In this document: positions 5,470-8,800 of the stretch, piece after piece
How the letters are laid out: the number at the start of each line of letters is the position of its first letter
Position numbering within the stretch: position 1 is the stretch's first letter
Assembly (NCBI GenBank): GCA_020850915.1
Contig: JADZDV010000435.1
Location: 1 to 8,800 of the forward strand
Direction: 5' to 3'
Source of the DNA: Chloroflexota bacterium
GTDB lineage: Bacteria > Chloroflexota > UBA6077 > JADZDV01
Length of the DNA: 8,800 nt
Translations under genes and position numbers: made by a program
The notes under the pieces: generated by a model
Told to the model about the DNA's origin: nothing
Seen by the model: the letters and a program-made list of their open reading frames with translations, nothing else
The model's database searches: none

Positions 5470-6699
5470 ATGTGTTCGCTTCGGCTGAGTGCCAGCCAGA
5501 GAATGACCTCGATCCTGACGGCCCTGTTGTTTATCGCGGCATGCGCACCCTCCGCTCCGAGCCCAGCAGCGGCGCCAACCAAGCCGGCTCAGAGCGGGCC
5601 TGCCGCGACCACTGCACCCACTGCTAGTGCCGCCGGCTCGTCAGCCACCGCCAAGCCGACCGCCGCCGCGGCGACGGCTGCTAAACCCTCCGGCGCCTCG
5701 GAGCAGGAGCGAGTCGCCCAGCTCGTCGAAGGCGCGAAGAAGGAAGGCCAGGTGACCTGGCTGGGCGTGGCGCTCGAGGAATCTGGCGCCGTGGCCGCCA
5801 TGGAGTCCGGCTTCAAGAAGAAATACGGCCTGCCGGACGGCTTCAAGCTCAACGCCACCCGCAAGAACACCGGCGAGATCCTGACGACCGTCGACAACGA
5901 GATCAAGGCCGGCAACGTCACCGTTGATATCGCCAACGTTCCAAGCTTCCCCTGGTGGGACGCCAAGATCAAAGCAGGCTCGGTCATGGCGTATGACTCG
6001 CCAGAGTACGCGTATTACAACGCCGGCGAGAAGCTCGACATCAACGAGCGGCCGTATTTCGTATCGGACGCGTACACGTTCGTCCCGGTCTGGAACACAA
6101 GGAAGCTACCTGATGTCCAGATCAGATCCTGGAACGACATCTTCAAGTACGACCTGAAGGGCAAGGTCGCGATCGTCGCGGGTAATACCGGGACGTCCTA
6201 CCAGCCGGTGGTGCTGGGCCTGAACCAGGTCGTAGGCAAAGAGTTCTGGAACAAGCTGGGGGATTTCTCCCCGAAGGTGTTCGACTCGGGGGCCGCGAGG
6301 ATGGATGCCACCGTCTCTGGCGAGTATCCGATGAACTTCTCGGGCAGTCCGCACGACGTCTGGGCAGCCCGCAAGTACAAGAACGTCGACTGGCTGAAGG
6401 TGGCCTATCCTGACGAGGGCATCGTCCTGGTGCCCCTGTCGACCGGCATCCTCGCCAAGGCTCCACACCCAAACGCGGCCAAGCTGTTCATAGACTATTT
6501 CCACAGCAAGGAAGGCCAGGATCTCTGGATGGAGGCCGAGGGGTTCACCTCCGGACGAGACGGCGTCAAGAACCCCGCCCCGGATATCGTGAAGACCATG
6601 CCAGAAATGAAGCTCATTCCTATCAAATACAAGAGCATTTCAAACGACGATATCAAGGAGCCACGCGCGCAGTTTGCCAAGATGGTGTTGAAGGAGTGA
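5470..6699 (+). CDS. ABC transporter substrate-binding lipoprotein, family 1 (AfuA/FbpA-like)
   Basis: The 409-residue product would capture a solute outside the membrane and deliver it to the permease encoded next. The signal peptide is about residues 1-24 with basic residues R5 and R11, a hydrophobic core (ILTALLFIAA) and a lipobox IAAC, giving lipidated Cys25. A 50-residue Pro/Ala/Thr/Ser-rich linker (26-78) follows, then the binding domain: EGAKKEGQVTWLG (87-99), DNEIKAGNVTVDIANVP (142-158), GEYPMNFSG (284-292) and NAAKLFIDYFHSKEGQDLW (335-353), typical of the ferric/2-aminoethylphosphonate/spermidine-like group. The paired tyrosines that bind iron in FbpA are not seen in the equivalent stretch, so iron is not a safe call. 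The frame is open back to 5284, but the upstream part has no signal or fold. GGGAG at 5454-5458 supports ATG 5470, or GTG 5467 one codon earlier; ATG 5503 would leave no charged n-region. Confidence 0.88.
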   Translation: MCSLRLSASQRMTSILTALLFIAACAPSAPSPAAAPTKPAQSGPAATTAPTASAAGSSATAKPTAAAATAAKPSGASEQERVAQLVEGAKKEGQVTWLGVALEESGAVAAMESGFKKKYGLPDGFKLNATRKNTGEILTTVDNEIKAGNVTVDIANVPSFPWWDAKIKAGSVMAYDSPEYAYYNAGEKLDINERPYFVSDAYTFVPVWNTRKLPDVQIRSWNDIFKYDLKGKVAIVAGNTGTSYQPVVLGLNQVVGKEFWNKLGDFSPKVFDSGAARMDATVSGEYPMNFSGSPHDVWAARKYKNVDWLKVAYPDEGIVLVPLSTGILAKAPHPNAAKLFIDYFHSKEGQDLWMEAEGFTSGRDGVKNPAPDIVKTMPEMKLIPIKYKSISNDDIKEPRAQFAKMVLKE

Positions 6700-6736
6700 T
6701 CGCTCCCCGCGCAGCCGGCAAGCGAGGCACAGACAG

Positions 6737-8449
6737 ATGACCCTCGACATCAGGACGATGGGGCGGATCGGTACGCAGCGGCTGTCGCTCCGCCGAGGCA
6801 CCGCCACAGCGGAAACGTGGATCATGCTGGCGTCCGTCGTCGTGCTGATCGGGTTCATCGTCTTCCCGCTGCTGCGCATGCTGCTCATCGGCTTCCTCGA
6901 ACAGGCCAGCGGGGCGCTGTCGCTCGTCAACTTCCAGACGATCCTCGCCAGCTCGCGGGCGCTGGACGCGCCGCGGTCGACCGCGATCCTCGCCGTGTCC
7001 CCGACGCTGGTAGCTTCCCTCCTGGGAGTGAGCCTGGCCTGGATCACCGCGCGCACCGATACCGTCTTTCGTAACCAGTTCGAGCTACTGAACACTACAC
7101 CGTTCTTCCTCTCCAGCTTTGTCGGAGCGATCGCCTGGCGGTTTCTGCTGTCGCCGAACATCGGCCTCGTGAACACGTTCGTCGAGCACGTGCTGAAGCT
7201 GGACTTCAAACTCAGCAGCTACGGCATGGCGGGGATGATCTGGGTCGTGGCGCTGTTCAACACGCCCTACATCTATCTCTTCGCCATCGCGTCGCTGTGC
7301 AAGATGGACCCCGCGCTGGAGGAGGCGGCCAGGGTCGTTGGGCTGAACCCGCTCCAGACGGCGCTGCGAATCACCTTGCCGCTGTCAACCCCGGCCATCC
7401 TGAGCGGCGCGCTCTTCGCGTTCATCCTGGCGTGCGGCATGCTGGAGGTCCCTCTGGCGCTCGGTCTGCCAGAGGGCGTCTACACGCTTTCCATGGAGAT
7501 CTGGAAGGCGGTCACGGACTATCCCCCGAACCTGAACGTCGGAGCGGCCGTCGGCTTGATCGTGATGGCGATGACGATCATCGGTATCTACGTCAACCGA
7601 AGGATCATCGCCCCGCGATCGTATGTGACCGTGACCGGCAAGGGCTGGCGTCCCAACGTGGTCAAGCTGGGACGCTGGCGCTATGCCACCCTGGCCTTCA
7701 ACCTGCTGTACATCCTGCTCACCATCGTCCTGCCGCTGGGCGTGCTCCTGATCGTGTCGTTCTCGTGGGTCTGGTCCGGCGAGATCGACCTGAGCCAGTT
7801 GACGCTCAAGAACTATCAGACGGTGTTCCAGACGCCCGAGACGTCGCGGGGGATCCGGAACAGCCTGTTCCTGGCGGTCGCGGCGGCCAACGCAGGCACG
7901 CTGCTCGCGGCAATTCTCTCCTACATCATTCATCGCACCCGTTGCAGAGGACGAGCGCTGCTCGACTTCGTCGCAACCCTACCGATCGCTGTCCCTGGCG
8001 TTGCGCTGGGCATGGCGTTGCTCTCGGTCTGGATCGCCACACCGCTGTACCAGAGCCTCGGCATCCTGTTCCTCGCGTATGTCACCCGCTGGCTCCCCGT
8101 CTGCCAGAAGAACATCGCATCCGTGCTGATGGCGGTGAGCCCGGAGCTTGACGAATCGGCGCGCGTGAGCGGAGGCTCATGGCTGTTTGTGATGCGGCGC
8201 ATCATGCTCCCGCTCCTCAAGCCCGGCCTGGTGGCCTCCTGGCTGATGCTGTTCGTCATTTCGATCCGCGAGATGTCAGCCTCGCTGCTGCTGTATACGA
8301 CGGGTACCGAGACCATGTCGGTCGCGCTCTGGCTGATGATCCGTAAGGACATGCCGACCGTCGCGGCCTTCGCCATGGTGCAGACGCTCATTCTGCTGGT
8401 CTCGAGCTGGTTGTTCACACGAGTCGCCGGACGAGAAATGACCGTGTGA
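6737..8449 (+). CDS. ABC transporter permease with two fused transmembrane domains
   Basis: The 570-residue protein forms the complete membrane channel of a binding-protein-dependent importer, as in FbpB/ThiP-type permeases, which have this length. It shows two sets of about six membrane helices: roughly 27-53, 82-104, 117-138, 162-187, 218-240, 265-287, then 316-343, 374-396, 407-432, 436-455, 492-515 and 541-562. Each half has an EAA loop that docks the ATPase: EEAARVVG at 195-202 with I212/LP 214-215, and DESARVSG at 472-479 with I489/LP 491-492. Both fit the EAA-x3-G-x9-I-x-LP spacing, the second with Ser in place of the first Ala. It starts 37 nt after the binding-protein stop, with a weak GAGG at 6724-6727, and is probably co-transcribed with it. 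No ATPase gene follows: the next gene is an antitoxin, so the ATPase must be encoded elsewhere. Confidence 0.92.
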   Translation: MTLDIRTMGRIGTQRLSLRRGTATAETWIMLASVVVLIGFIVFPLLRMLLIGFLEQASGALSLVNFQTILASSRALDAPRSTAILAVSPTLVASLLGVSLAWITARTDTVFRNQFELLNTTPFFLSSFVGAIAWRFLLSPNIGLVNTFVEHVLKLDFKLSSYGMAGMIWVVALFNTPYIYLFAIASLCKMDPALEEAARVVGLNPLQTALRITLPLSTPAILSGALFAFILACGMLEVPLALGLPEGVYTLSMEIWKAVTDYPPNLNVGAAVGLIVMAMTIIGIYVNRRIIAPRSYVTVTGKGWRPNVVKLGRWRYATLAFNLLYILLTIVLPLGVLLIVSFSWVWSGEIDLSQLTLKNYQTVFQTPETSRGIRNSLFLAVAAANAGTLLAAILSYIIHRTRCRGRALLDFVATLPIAVPGVALGMALLSVWIATPLYQSLGILFLAYVTRWLPVCQKNIASVLMAVSPELDESARVSGGSWLFVMRRIMLPLLKPGLVASWLMLFVISIREMSASLLLYTTGTETMSVALWLMIRKDMPTVAAFAMVQTLILLVSSWLFTRVAGREMTV

Positions 8450-8454
8450 GTGGC

Positions 8455-8470
8455 AGAGCCCAGCGGCTCT
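8455..8470 (+). terminator. Possible hairpin terminator after the permease gene
   Basis: AGAGCC (8455-8460) and GGCTCT (8465-8470) form a perfect 6-bp GC-rich stem with a 4-nt loop, 5 nt after the permease stop. No T run follows, so intrinsic termination would be weak. It is consistent with the transporter operon ending here. Confidence 0.3.
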
Positions 8471-8515
8471 CAGTCTCGTGTGATAATGAAGCGAGATCCC
8501 GTGCGAGCAGTATCC

Positions 8516-8800
8516 ATGATGGGCCGAGTTAGACGCATCGACATTTCAGCCACCCCCGAGCTGCGCCGAGTCGTAGAAGAGGTCAGGCAGAGCCGGGTGC
8601 CCCGCGTGCTCGAGTGCGATGGTGAGGAGCTTGCGGCAGTGATCCCGCTCACCGCCAGTACTGCCGCGGGCCGAAGACGCCAGCTTCTCGAGGCGCAAAT
8701 CTGGGCCGACGTCGGCATCAAGGATCCGGATGCCATCTGGGAGTCCTATGATCCGGCAGCCGTCGCCGCGGCAGCAGAGCAGGCGCTCGGAGCGTTCGAC
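8516..8800 (+). CDS. VapB/Phd-like type II antitoxin, 3' end outside the window
   Basis: Ninety-five codons are visible with no stop before the right edge. The protein begins MMGRVRRIDISATPELRR, continues with EEVRQSRVPRVLE and CDGEELAAVIPL, and then has a basic patch GRRRQ and a helical segment containing IWESYDPAAV. The strand pattern 'PRVLE-x-DG-x-x-LAAVIPL' is typical of small antitoxins of the Phd/VapB kind, which usually have an N-terminal DNA-binding half and a C-terminal half that wraps the toxin. The length seen fits a protein of about 100-120 residues. The frame is open from 8450, so ATG 8486 and GTG 8501 are other possible starts; no strong ribosome binding site separates them, and I prefer the ATG pair at 8516/8519. 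A PIN-domain toxin is expected just downstream but cannot be seen. I identify it by pattern only. Confidence 0.7.
   Translation, partial: MMGRVRRIDISATPELRRVVEEVRQSRVPRVLECDGEELAAVIPLTASTAAGRRRQLLEAQIWADVGIKDPDAIWESYDPAAVAAAAEQALGAFD

Noticed and set aside
4323..5582. 419-residue minus-strand ORF opposite the deacetylase
   Set aside because: It is antisense to a clear CE4 enzyme with an ideal ribosome binding site; its Val/Arg/His-rich sequence shows no domain.
6700..6725. TCGCT/AGCGA inverted repeat before the permease start
   Set aside because: The stem has only 5 bp with a 16-nt loop; this is expected by chance in GC-rich sequence.

Overview
The window is GC-rich throughout, has no RNA genes and no insertion sequence, and reads as ordinary bacterial chromosome with short intergenic gaps. 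The lipoprotein anchor followed by a long Pro/Ala/Thr/Ser-rich linker, the Pro-rich protein tail at the left edge, the coiled-coil histidine kinase style and the antitoxin type at the right edge all suggest a high-GC soil or thermophilic lineage such as Chloroflexota (Thermomicrobia-like). That placement is an inference from style, not from a marker gene.

Layout: (1) 1-230, plus strand, is the Pro-rich C-terminal tail of a protein that starts outside the window. (2) 231-564 is non-coding as far as can be seen. (3) 565-4155, minus strand, is a three-gene signalling cluster read in the order single-domain CheY-like response regulator, CheR-type methyltransferase, then membrane histidine kinase (4-helix-bundle-like sensor, HAMP, GAF, heptad-repeat coil, HisKA, HATPase). 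CheR and the kinase are separated by 2 nt. (4) 4156-4340 is a divergent regulatory gap with a possible promoter for the signalling genes and an 11-bp-phased direct repeat. (5) 4341-8449, plus strand, holds a carbohydrate-esterase-4 deacetylase closely resembling the Helicobacter pylori PgdA type, then an AfuA/FbpA-like substrate-binding lipoprotein, then a fused two-domain ABC permease. No ATPase gene is present. (6) 8516-8800, plus strand, is the start of a small VapB/Phd-like antitoxin gene that runs off the right edge.

How the genes may work together: the kinase probably senses an external or membrane signal, phosphorylates the stand-alone receiver, and may itself be adjusted by CheR. The kinase coil carries four in-register Glu-Glu pairs flanked by Ala/Thr at -3 and +3, a spacing that resembles chemoreceptor methylation sites. 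There is no CheA, CheW, CheB or chemoreceptor here, so this is a chemotaxis-like module built around a conventional kinase. The plus-strand genes look like uptake of a small compound plus a cytoplasmic CE4-type amidohydrolase that could act on it. The linkage is by position only, and a 235-nt leader separates the deacetylase from the transporter genes.
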